DNA of 15,368 nucleotides from VRUE01 sp035707825 (GTDB lineage Bacteria > Actinomycetota > Thermoleophilia > Solirubrobacterales > 70-9), in the NCBI GenBank assembly GCA_035707825.1, contig DASSTR010000063.1, positions 1 to 15,368 on the forward strand, given 5' to 3'. Made by a program: the position numbers and the translations under genes. Under the pieces are notes generated by a model. The model ran no database searches, had not been told where the DNA came from, and saw only the letters and a list, made by a program, of their open reading frames with translations. Shown one piece after another: positions 6,793 to 12,164 of this stretch (position 1 is the stretch's first letter; each line of letters starts with the position of its first letter).

Positions 6793-6798
6793 ACGCTA
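6793..6798 (-). promoter_or_regulatory. -10 element (TAGCGT) of the prepilin-like gene
   Basis: TAGCGT ends exactly 7 bases before the ATG at 6785, with no Shine-Dalgarno between, which is the geometry of a leaderless mRNA. The same hexamer at the same spacing precedes the CBS gene at 7847. Confidence 0.45.
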
Positions 6799-6805
6799 GA
6801 GCCGC

Positions 6806-6869
6806 TCGGCGCGCGGGAGGCGCGCCGAAAGCAAAGCCTTGGAATCGACTTCCGGGCTCGTTTGCTTTC
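6806..6869. repeat. Two abutting inverted repeats in a divergent intergenic region
   Basis: TCGGCGCGC (6806-6814) and GCGCGCCGA (6820-6828) are perfect 9-bp arms around GGGAG. GAAAGCAAA (6827-6835) and TTTGCTTTC (6861-6869) are a second perfect 9-bp pair with a 25-base spacer, and the two repeats share two bases (6827-6828). They lie between the divergent prepilin-like gene and the small gene at 6878. They may be regulator sites, or RNA structure in the leader of the small gene. Confidence 0.5.
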
Positions 6870-6877
6870 ATGTCCCC

Positions 6878-7147
6878 ATGGAGGGCAGCCCGTTCAACCT
6901 CTTCGGCGATCCGGACGAGTTCCGCAACCGCATGGAGGAGCTCTCCGAGCAGATGCAGTCCTCGCAGCGCGTCGCCTGGGCCGACAACGCGATCAAGCTG
7001 GCCGTCGAGATGACCGTCGCCTCGGTGGCCCAGATCGACCTCACCGGCAGCAGCGACGAGCAGGTGATGCAGGTGCGCGACGCGATTCGCGTCCTCTTCC
7101 CGGAGGCAGTGACGCTGGTTCGCGAGGCCCGCGAAGGCCTCTCCTAG
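6878..7147 (+). CDS. Small conserved-looking protein of unknown function (89 residues)
   Basis: I do not recognise this 89-residue protein. It begins MEGSPFNLFGDPDEFRNRM and is mostly helical and acidic. A helix with heptad-like spacing (13-30) leads into WADNAIKLAVEMTVAS (34-49), then a polar turn TGSSDEQ (56-62) and a last helix. There is no signal peptide, membrane helix or cysteine, so it is probably cytosolic and may self-associate. ATG 6878 is preferred to the in-frame TTG at 6839 because the added residues look unlike a normal N-terminus; neither has a Shine-Dalgarno. It is divergent from the prepilin-like gene across a region with two inverted repeats. Its stop lies 3 bases from the stop of the convergent zinc-ribbon gene. 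Confidence 0.62.
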   Translation: MEGSPFNLFGDPDEFRNRMEELSEQMQSSQRVAWADNAIKLAVEMTVASVAQIDLTGSSDEQVMQVRDAIRVLFPEAVTLVREAREGLS

Positions 7148-7150
7148 CCC

Positions 7151-7828
7151 CTAGAGCAGCTCCCACTCCAGGCTCGCCGCGCCGCCGCGTTTGAATGCCG
7201 CGGCAAGGAGCTCGAGGGGCAGCGCGACCAACATCGCCGGCAGCGCCACAACCACGCTGATCAAGGCGTCGATGCGCCGCTGCCATGGCCGCTCGGCAGT
7301 GCTCGCCGCCGCACGTCCCAGGGCGCCGAGGGCGACGTTGCGGCCAAACGTGAAGCCGTTGAGGATCGTCTGCCACATCGTCGCGATGCCGAGCCCGGGC
7401 GCCCAGCGCTCTCTCGTGACGACCTGGTCGCGGTTGGCGATCAGACGGCGCACGGCCTCGACCGTGAACAGGTAGCGCGCGCCCGGCTCGAGGCCCGCCC
7501 AGCCGGCGCCGCCGATCCAGGCCGAGAAGCCGGTGCGGTCGGCGATCTTCAGCTCTCCGCCGTCGGCGAGGAGGTCGAGCGCGCGCAGCGCCTCCTCGGC
7601 TTCGCCCCGCCCGCCGATGACGCCGAGGCCGCAGCTCTCGCATCGACTCACCGGGCCGGCAAGGCCGGGCCGCTCGTCGATCCAGCCGAAGAGAGGCTCG
7701 CCGCAGGCCGGACAGGGCGGGTTCTCGGGGCCGACCCCGGCCATCAGCGGCACGACGGGGATGCGCTCGGGCTCGCCCGCCTCCTGTTCGTGCCGGTCGC
7801 CGGTTGGGGTGCGCTCTGGCTTGCTCAC
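7151..7828 (-). CDS. Zinc-ribbon membrane protein with a methyltransferase-C-terminal-half-like region
   Basis: This 225-residue protein has three parts. Residues 1-35 are polar and disordered. Residues 36-70 are a CxxC-20-CxxC zinc ribbon (C39, C42, C63, C66; PPCPACGEPLFGWI and SRCESCGLGV). Residues 87-140 (LLADGGELKIADRTGFSAW ... GLEPGARYLFTVEAVRRL) read like the second half of a Methyltransf_23-type SAM methyltransferase ('L-PGG-L-I--P', 'W-GL-P--H---FT-E-LRRLL'). A hydrophobic helix follows at 187-210. The SAM-binding first half (GxGxG) is absent, so methyl transfer is unlikely; this resemblance is my reading and is not certain. GTG 7828 is chosen because a TACGCT -10 lies 6 bases upstream and upstream in-frame starts lie inside the divergent CBS gene. 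Confidence 0.66.
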   Translation of the reverse strand: MSKPERTPTGDRHEQEAGEPERIPVVPLMAGVGPENPPCPACGEPLFGWIDERPGLAGPVSRCESCGLGVIGGRGEAEEALRALDLLADGGELKIADRTGFSAWIGGAGWAGLEPGARYLFTVEAVRRLIANRDQVVTRERWAPGLGIATMWQTILNGFTFGRNVALGALGRAAASTAERPWQRRIDALISVVVALPAMLVALPLELLAAAFKRGGAASLEWELL

Positions 7829-7833
7829 GGTTG

Positions 7834-7840
7834 TAGCGTA
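7834..7840. promoter_or_regulatory. Shared divergent -10 core (TAGCGTA) for two leaderless genes
   Basis: TAGCGT on the plus strand (7834-7839) ends 7 bases before the CBS ATG. TACGCT on the minus strand (7840-7835) ends 6 bases before the zinc-ribbon GTG. The intergenic region is 18 bases, with room for neither Shine-Dalgarno, so both mRNAs should be leaderless from one symmetric core. Confidence 0.55.
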
Positions 7841-7846
7841 CGCGGC

Positions 7847-8293
7847 ATGCAGATCAGCGAGATCATGACCGCCGGAGTCGTCACGGCCGCGCCCGACGCG
7901 AGCGCGGTCTCGGTGGCCAGGCAGATGCGCGACCACCGCGTCGGCTCCGTCGTCATCGTCGATCCCGGCGGCTCTCCCATCGCCATGGTCACCGACCGCG
8001 ATCTCGCCCTGCGGGTGTTCGCCGAGCGGGTCGATCCCGATTCAGCCATCGGCGAGCACGCCTCGCGGCCTCTGGTCTGCGGCGAGCCGGCGATGGAGCT
8101 CGAGGAGGCCGCGGCGCTGATGGTCCGCCATCGGGTCCGGCGCCTGCCGGTGGTCGACGGCGCCAGCCTGGCCGGCATCGTCAGCCTCGACGACATCGCC
8201 GTGCGCACAGGCGACCTCGAGGTGGCGCAGAAGATGACCGCCGACGTGATCGAAGGCGCGCTGCCCCAGTTCTACTTTCACGAGCGGGACTAG
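7847..8293 (+). CDS. Two-CBS-domain protein
   Basis: This 148-residue stand-alone CBS-pair protein begins MQISEIMTAGVVTAAPDASA. CBS1 spans about residues 7-63 (RVGSVVIVDPGGSPIAMVTDRDLALR) and CBS2 about 73-126 (VRHRVRRLPVVDGASLAGIVSLDDIA). Both end in the usual 'G-(I/V)-(S/T)-(D/L)-D' turn that lines the nucleotide site. CBS pairs bind AMP, ATP or SAM and act as energy sensors, normally on a partner. No effector domain is fused. The partner is unknown, but the membrane protein that follows 4 bases later is a candidate. ATG 7847 is chosen because it matches the family N-terminus and has TAGCGT 7 bases upstream; an in-frame ATG at 7790 lies inside the divergent gene. Confidence 0.9.
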   Translation: MQISEIMTAGVVTAAPDASAVSVARQMRDHRVGSVVIVDPGGSPIAMVTDRDLALRVFAERVDPDSAIGEHASRPLVCGEPAMELEEAAALMVRHRVRRLPVVDGASLAGIVSLDDIAVRTGDLEVAQKMTADVIEGALPQFYFHERD

Positions 8294-8297
8294 CTCG

Positions 8298-9266
8298 ATG
8301 CCAGATTCGAGCGAGGTCGTCGAACGCGAGGACCGCTGGACGGTTCGCAGCGGGATCGCCGCCATGGCGGGGGCGATCCTCGGCGTCGCCGGCTTCGTGC
8401 TGCTGCAAGCGGCGCTGAGCGGGGGCGCCAACTTCGAAGGGCTGCGGGAAGCCCACGCGAACGCCTCGACCCTCTGGATATCCGGGGTGGCCACGGGCAT
8501 CAGCTACCTGCTGCTCGCCGCGCCGCTGCTCTTCCTCTTCCGGGCGGCGCAGGCTCGCAGCGAGAGAGTCAGGAACCAGATGGTCGGCGTCGTCCTGCTC
8601 GGGCCGCTGCTGCTCGGCGTCGCCGCCTTCCTGCTTGCCGGCGGGACCCAGGACGCCGCCAACACCTACATAGAAGGCAAGTCCGCGCCGACCCGCTCGG
8701 CGGTCAAGGAAGCGCCGGAAGAATGCCGCTCGGAGGCCAAGGACAAGAGCGCCAAGGATTTCTCGGCCGACTACCCGGCCGAGCCCGGGTCGACTTCGCG
8801 GCAGGCCTGCCAGGACAAGAAGATCGAGGAAAGCAGGGCCTCGGAGGCGATCAGGGGCTCGACCCTGGTGAGCTTTGCCCAATACATGGGGCTGGCCGGC
8901 GGGCTGGCCCTGGTGGTTTCGCTCTTCTACTGCGGGCTCTGGGGGATGCGGACCGGCCTGCTGACGAGGTTCTGGGGCTCCCTCGGCATGGCCTCCGGCG
9001 TCGCCGCCCTGATCGGCCTATCTCCGCTCGTCCTGATCTGGTTCTTCTATCTCGGCCTGCTGCTGATCGGCAAGGTGCCGGGCGGGAGGCCTCCGGCCTG
9101 GGCGGCAGGCGAAGCGATCCCCTGGCCGACGCCCGGAGAACAGGCGGCGGCGCAGCTGGACGGCGCAGAGCCCGGTGCGGGCCCGGCGGCGGGCGATCCG
9201 GCCACGTCGGAGCGCGGCGGCGGTGGGGGCGAAGCTCCCCGCCGCAAGCGCAAGCAGCGCGACTGA
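8298..9266 (+). CDS. Integral membrane protein of unknown function
   Basis: This 322-residue protein has membrane segments near 18-40, 59-81, 94-114, 193-215 and 225-257 (the last may be two). Positive charges at 82-93 (FRAAQARSERVR) and 216-224 place the loop 115-192 outside the cell. That loop is highly charged and holds two cysteines (143, 171) that could form a disulfide. The C-terminus carries GRPPAWAAGEAIPWPTPGE (263-281), then a low-complexity Gly/Ala/Pro tail and a basic end (RRKRKQR). I do not recognise the family; from memory similar proteins occur in Thermoleophilia. It starts 4 bases after the CBS gene, without a strong Shine-Dalgarno, so it is probably translated by coupling with it. 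It is convergent with the ThyX-like gene, 23 bases apart. Confidence 0.75.
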   Translation: MPDSSEVVEREDRWTVRSGIAAMAGAILGVAGFVLLQAALSGGANFEGLREAHANASTLWISGVATGISYLLLAAPLLFLFRAAQARSERVRNQMVGVVLLGPLLLGVAAFLLAGGTQDAANTYIEGKSAPTRSAVKEAPEECRSEAKDKSAKDFSADYPAEPGSTSRQACQDKKIEESRASEAIRGSTLVSFAQYMGLAGGLALVVSLFYCGLWGMRTGLLTRFWGSLGMASGVAALIGLSPLVLIWFFYLGLLLIGKVPGGRPPAWAAGEAIPWPTPGEQAAAQLDGAEPGAGPAAGDPATSERGGGGGEAPRRKRKQRD

Positions 9267-9289
9267 TTCGAGCCGGACGCCGGCCGCGC

Positions 9290-10927
9290 TCAGCCGAGCG
9301 GGTTAAGGCCCGGCGGCGCCTCGCTGCCCGCGGGCTGGGCGGTGGCGCGCTTGCGCTGGGTCCTGATCTCGCTGAGGATCCGCTCCAGGCGCGGCTCCTG
9401 GGAGTCGTCGACGAAGCTCATCGCCGCCGCGACGGCGGGATGGATCGCGGCGATCCGCTCGTGCATCGCCTGCGCGACGGCGCGGTAGGTGGGATGCCCC
9501 TCGCGGCCTGAGCGCAGCTCGATCAGATGCATGGCCTCGCGGGCGTTGAGGTCGAGGGTGTAGCGGATCCTGAACGCGAGGCTGAGCGCGTAGGGCGCCT
9601 GCTCGGCCAGCCCGGCGGCCGCGAGGCGCTCGTACTCGTTTCGCGAGACCTCGAGGGCGCGCTCGAACTCCCCGCCGACCCCCGCTTCCCGAACCTCGTC
9701 GGGGACCCCGGCGCCCAGGTCCGGCCCCAGCCGCTGCCACTGGCAGGTCAGCATCCGGTGGCGCTGCAGATCGCGGAAGGCGCCGTAGTCGGAGACGATC
9801 TCGAAGCGGTAGCGCAGCGACTCGAAGCCGCGGCCGGGCCGGTGGCGCCGGTTGGCTCGCTCGCCGACCATCGCCGCCAGCAGCTCGGCCCGCTCGGAGC
9901 GATCGAGCACGTCGATGCGGGCGAGGATCTCGGTCTCGGGGGCGCTCGCCGCCTCGAACAGGCAGGCGGCGAGGAGGTCCTCTTCGCTGCCGTCGACGTG
10001 AACCAGCTCCACCGAGGGAGCGTCGTCCCCGGCGCCGCGGCGATCGAGGCCGAGGCGCGCTACCCAGCTCTCGGTCGCCTCGCGGCGGCGCTGCAGGTAA
10101 GTGACCCACTCGCCGCCCCGGTCGGGCCGCTCGACGCGCGAGACGAAGCTCGGCATCACCTGCTGCAGCTCGCGCAGGATCATCCCGCCGTACTCGCGCG
10201 CCTCGGGAAGCGGGGAGGCCATCAGCCGCAGCAGCAGCTGCTCGTAGGCCTGGCCGGAGGCGTAGATGCCGACGTGGCTGAGGGTCGCGGCGGGGAGAAG
10301 GCCCCGCAGGAGGTCGAGCGCCTTGGCGCGGATCGAGCGGCGCCAGGGCCCCTCCGGCTCCTCGTCGCCGCGGGGCCAGCGCTCCGCCGCCCAGCTCTCG
10401 ACCTGCTCCAGCGATCGCGAGTAGATCGCGAACAGCTCGTCCATCGCGGCCGAGAACCGCGGGCCGAGCTCCTCGTTGCGGTAGTAGCGATAGCCCCCGT
10501 CGGCGTCGGGCGGAAGCTCCTTGTCGTAGGGGATGTAGCGGGTGGATTGCTCGAGGTAGGCCGCGAGCCGGCCGCGCTGCAGCACCTTGGTGAGAACGTT
10601 GGAGACCCACTCGCAGGCGACGTGAGCGCCGCCGACCTGGGCTATCGAATCGTCTCCGTAGCCGAGGAAGACGCGTTCGTAGAGTTTTGCCGCCCGCTCC
10701 CCCTCGGCCCCGTCGAAAGGCCGCTCGCCCGTTCCGACGTCAGCGGCGAACTCCTCCAGGTAGAGGCGGCGAACCGTCCCCGAATAGCGGGAATAGCGGG
10801 CAAAAAGGGCGCCCTTGACGGTCTCCGGCAGATTGACCAGGGCGAAGACCGGCCGGTCCAGGTTGGTGAAATGCGGGGCGAGGAGGTTCCGCTCCTCGGC
10901 GGTGAAGGACTCGACTGGGTAGCGCAC
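9290..10927 (-). CDS. Double-domain FAD-dependent thymidylate synthase (ThyX)-like protein
   Basis: This 545-residue protein is about twice the length of classical ThyX (220-250), which makes dTMP from dUMP using methylene-folate, FAD and NADPH. It reads as two ThyX-like halves. In the first, RGRLAAYLEQSTRY (118-131) fits the signature RHR-x7-S with His replaced by Gly119 and the Ser kept (Ser128). In the second, LQRHRMLTCQWQRL (387-400) keeps RHR (389-391) but has Arg399 where Ser should be. The C-terminal half also keeps the ThyX block NAREAMHLIELR ... HPTYRAVAQAM (461-488). Thus each half holds a different part of the signature. From memory, annotation pipelines call this family FAD-dependent thymidylate synthase; whether it is active is unproven. 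The GTG start at 10927 has no Shine-Dalgarno; TACGAT lies 6 bases upstream and TTGACA further up. Confidence 0.85.
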   Translation of the reverse strand: MRYPVESFTAEERNLLAPHFTNLDRPVFALVNLPETVKGALFARYSRYSGTVRRLYLEEFAADVGTGERPFDGAEGERAAKLYERVFLGYGDDSIAQVGGAHVACEWVSNVLTKVLQRGRLAAYLEQSTRYIPYDKELPPDADGGYRYYRNEELGPRFSAAMDELFAIYSRSLEQVESWAAERWPRGDEEPEGPWRRSIRAKALDLLRGLLPAATLSHVGIYASGQAYEQLLLRLMASPLPEAREYGGMILRELQQVMPSFVSRVERPDRGGEWVTYLQRRREATESWVARLGLDRRGAGDDAPSVELVHVDGSEEDLLAACLFEAASAPETEILARIDVLDRSERAELLAAMVGERANRRHRPGRGFESLRYRFEIVSDYGAFRDLQRHRMLTCQWQRLGPDLGAGVPDEVREAGVGGEFERALEVSRNEYERLAAAGLAEQAPYALSLAFRIRYTLDLNAREAMHLIELRSGREGHPTYRAVAQAMHERIAAIHPAVAAAMSFVDDSQEPRLERILSEIRTQRKRATAQPAGSEAPPGLNPLG

Positions 10928-10933
10928 CGACGC

Positions 10934-10959
10934 ATCGTAGCCGCGCCGCTGGTTGTCAA
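10934..10959 (-). promoter_or_regulatory. Promoter of the double-ThyX gene
   Basis: On the minus strand a perfect TTGACA (10959-10954) precedes TACGAT (10939-10934), which ends 6 bases before the GTG start. The 14-base spacer is shorter than the usual 16-18, so the TTGACA may be coincidental. The TACGAT position alone fits a leaderless start. Confidence 0.4.
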
Positions 10960-11032
10960 AGCGCGGCCGCCGCGAGCGCTGTTTGCTGAGTTCTCCACCC
11001 CTCCTGCGCCTTGCTGCTCCGGCCGGTCCCCT

Positions 11033-11074
11033 TACTGGAGGAGATGCCTCCAGTACTGAAAAAAAGGTTCAGTA
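11033..11074. promoter_or_regulatory. Four-half-site operator array (TACTG/CAGTA)
   Basis: Two perfect inverted repeats sit end to end. The first is TACTGGAGG (11033-11041) with CCTCCAGTA (11047-11055). The second is TACTGAA (11054-11060) with TTCAGTA (11068-11074), sharing two bases with the first. The two TACTG half-sites start 21 bases apart, two helical turns. The array ends 10 bases before the -10 of the winged-helix gene, a typical repressor position. Autoregulation by that protein is the simplest explanation. Confidence 0.6.
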
Positions 11075-11081
11075 ATTAGGC

Positions 11082-11090
11082 TGATATAAG
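11082..11090 (+). promoter_or_regulatory. Extended -10 promoter of the winged-helix gene
   Basis: TG-A-TATAAG (11082-11090) is an extended -10 with no good -35 at the normal distance. It lies in a conspicuous AT-rich pocket in otherwise GC-rich DNA. Transcription would start near 11097, leaving a leader of about 69 bases ending in the Shine-Dalgarno GGGAGGA before the GTG at 11166. Confidence 0.55.
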
Positions 11091-11165
11091 GAAGTCTGCT
11101 CGAGCGAGGGAACACTCCAGGAGCGAAACAAGATTCTGCTGCTCAATAACTTCGGGAGGAACGAC

Positions 11166-11762
11166 GTGGCGCAAAAAAAGCAGAGAGGGGCTGTCAGCGA
11201 GCGGTTGGCGATGGCGATCGGCCACCCGATTCGCATCGAGGCCCTGCGAATCCTCAACGAGCGAGTGGCGAGCCCGAGCGAACTGGCCAAGGAGCTCGAC
11301 ATGGGCGTGAGCCAGGTCAGCTACCACATCAAAGAGCTGCGCAGGCAGAACTGCATCGAACTGGTCAGGACCGAGCCGCGGCGCGGCGCCGTCGAGCACT
11401 ACTACCGGGCGACCGAGCCGGAGCTGGTCTCCGACCGGGAGCTGGCGCAGCTCTCCGAGGCCAAGCGCCAGGAGGTCTCGATCGGTGTGCTGCAAACCGT
11501 CATCGCCGCCACCGCCGGCTCGCTGCAGGCCGGCACCTTCGACAAGCGAAGCGACCGCCACCTCAGCTGGGCGCCGATGCAGCTCGACGAGACGGGCTGG
11601 AAGGAACTCACCAAGGCGCTGGCCAAGGCGCTGAAAGAGGTCGAGGGGATCAAAGCCGCCAGCGCCAAGCGCCTCGGCGACGGCGATGCGCCCGGGATTG
11701 CCGCGATGGTGGCGATGATGGGCTTCGAGACGGCGAGCGGCGCGGCACCCGAGGCGAGTTAG
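11166..11762 (+). CDS. ArsR-like winged-helix transcriptional regulator
   Basis: This 198-residue regulator has an N-terminal winged helix-turn-helix domain (about 10-85). AMAIGHPIRIEALRILNER (15-33) is the classic ArsR-type opening; ASPSELAKELDMGVSQVSYHIKELRR (35-60) holds the recognition helix; the wing is CIELVRTEPRRGAVEHYYR (63-81). The C-terminal part (90-198) is helical with an Ala-rich end and no cysteine pair of metal-sensing type. The only Cys, Cys63, is at the wing base, so it is not an obvious metal sensor. The ligand is unknown. GTG 11166 is well supported by GGGAGGA upstream. It likely regulates its own promoter through the TACTG/CAGTA array, and possibly other genes. Its stop TAG overlaps the TAA stop of the convergent VOC gene by three of four bases (TTAG, 11759-11762). 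Confidence 0.9.
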   Translation: MAQKKQRGAVSERLAMAIGHPIRIEALRILNERVASPSELAKELDMGVSQVSYHIKELRRQNCIELVRTEPRRGAVEHYYRATEPELVSDRELAQLSEAKRQEVSIGVLQTVIAATAGSLQAGTFDKRSDRHLSWAPMQLDETGWKELTKALAKALKEVEGIKAASAKRLGDGDAPGIAAMVAMMGFETASGAAPEAS

Positions 11763-12151
11763 GCGGCCGGAGGCGGCGCGGCCATCAGCTCGACGCGATG
11801 GCCGCCGGGGGCGAGGGCGTGAACGCGCGGCGCCCCCCAGTGTTCGCGTCCCGGACGCAGCTCGAATCCCCGCTCCCGCAGGCCGGCCACGGTGCGCTCG
11901 AAGTCCGGCGCGACGACGGCGACGTGGCCGCGGGCGGGGACCGAGGGGGCCTCGGTGTGCATGAGGTGTATCTGCGTCCCCTCGCGCTCCAGCCAGGTGA
12001 AGGCATCGGCGAGGGCGGCCGGTGGCTCGAGAAGGGAGAAGCCGAGCAATTGCCAGAACTCCACGGCGCGCTCGAGGTCGGCCGGCGCGATCTCGATCCC
12101 GACGTGATGCAGCATCAGCGCTGAAGCTCCGGCGTCATCGCCTCCCAGCAT
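11759..12151 (-). CDS. VOC-fold (glyoxalase/dioxygenase superfamily) protein
   Basis: This 130-residue single-module protein carries two beta-alpha-beta-beta-beta units. The first starts MLHHVGIEIAPADLERAVEFW with a candidate metal His (His16) and continues to GTQIHLMHTE. The second starts ARGHVAVVAPDFERTVAGL (His76) and ends APGGHRVELM with a candidate metal Glu (Glu121). The pattern of His at each unit start and a final Glu suits a metal-dependent VOC enzyme such as a lactoylglutathione-lyase or epimerase relative, but the substrate cannot be read. The start at 12151 is chosen because GAGGAG (12159-12164) is 7 bases upstream; ATG 12115 (MLHHVG) is the alternative and gives the canonical N-terminus. 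It follows the AEC transporter gene by 11 bases on the same strand. Confidence 0.8.
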   Translation of the reverse strand: MLGGDDAGASALMLHHVGIEIAPADLERAVEFWQLLGFSLLEPPAALADAFTWLEREGTQIHLMHTEAPSVPARGHVAVVAPDFERTVAGLRERGFELRPGREHWGAPRVHALAPGGHRVELMAAPPPAA

Positions 12152-12158
12152 AGGCACG

Positions 12159-12164
12159 CTCCTC
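12159..12164 (-). promoter_or_regulatory. Shine-Dalgarno of the VOC gene, overlapping the AEC stop codon
   Basis: GAGGAG on the minus strand lies 7 bases before ATG 12151 and overlaps the TGA stop of the AEC transporter gene. This decides for the 12151 start over 12115, and suggests translational coupling of the two genes. Confidence 0.55.

Larger units (their letters stand above)
10928..11165. other. Longest intergenic region (238 bases) between double-ThyX and the winged-helix gene
   Basis: The left part (10928-10960) holds the ThyX promoter. 10961-11032 is GC-rich with no motif I can support. 11033-11074 is the half-site array, 11082-11090 the extended -10, and the rest is the leader of the winged-helix gene with its Shine-Dalgarno at its end. 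No small ORF with a credible start, and no terminator, is seen. Confidence 0.8.

Noticed and set aside
7829..7936. Upstream extension of the zinc-ribbon protein to 7936
   Set aside because: The extension lies antisense within the CBS gene and its sequence is low-complexity. A -10 element sits just before GTG 7828.
9527..11059. 510-codon open frame on the plus strand opposite the ThyX-like gene
   Set aside because: It is antisense to a gene with clear family motifs. Its composition is the Gly/Ala/Arg/Leu-rich pattern that high-GC DNA gives on the opposite strand. No motif or Shine-Dalgarno supports it.
11054..11074. Hairpin followed by an A-run as an intrinsic terminator
   Set aside because: The A-run is in the loop of the second repeat, not 3' of a stem as U-run. 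No gene ends just upstream on either strand.
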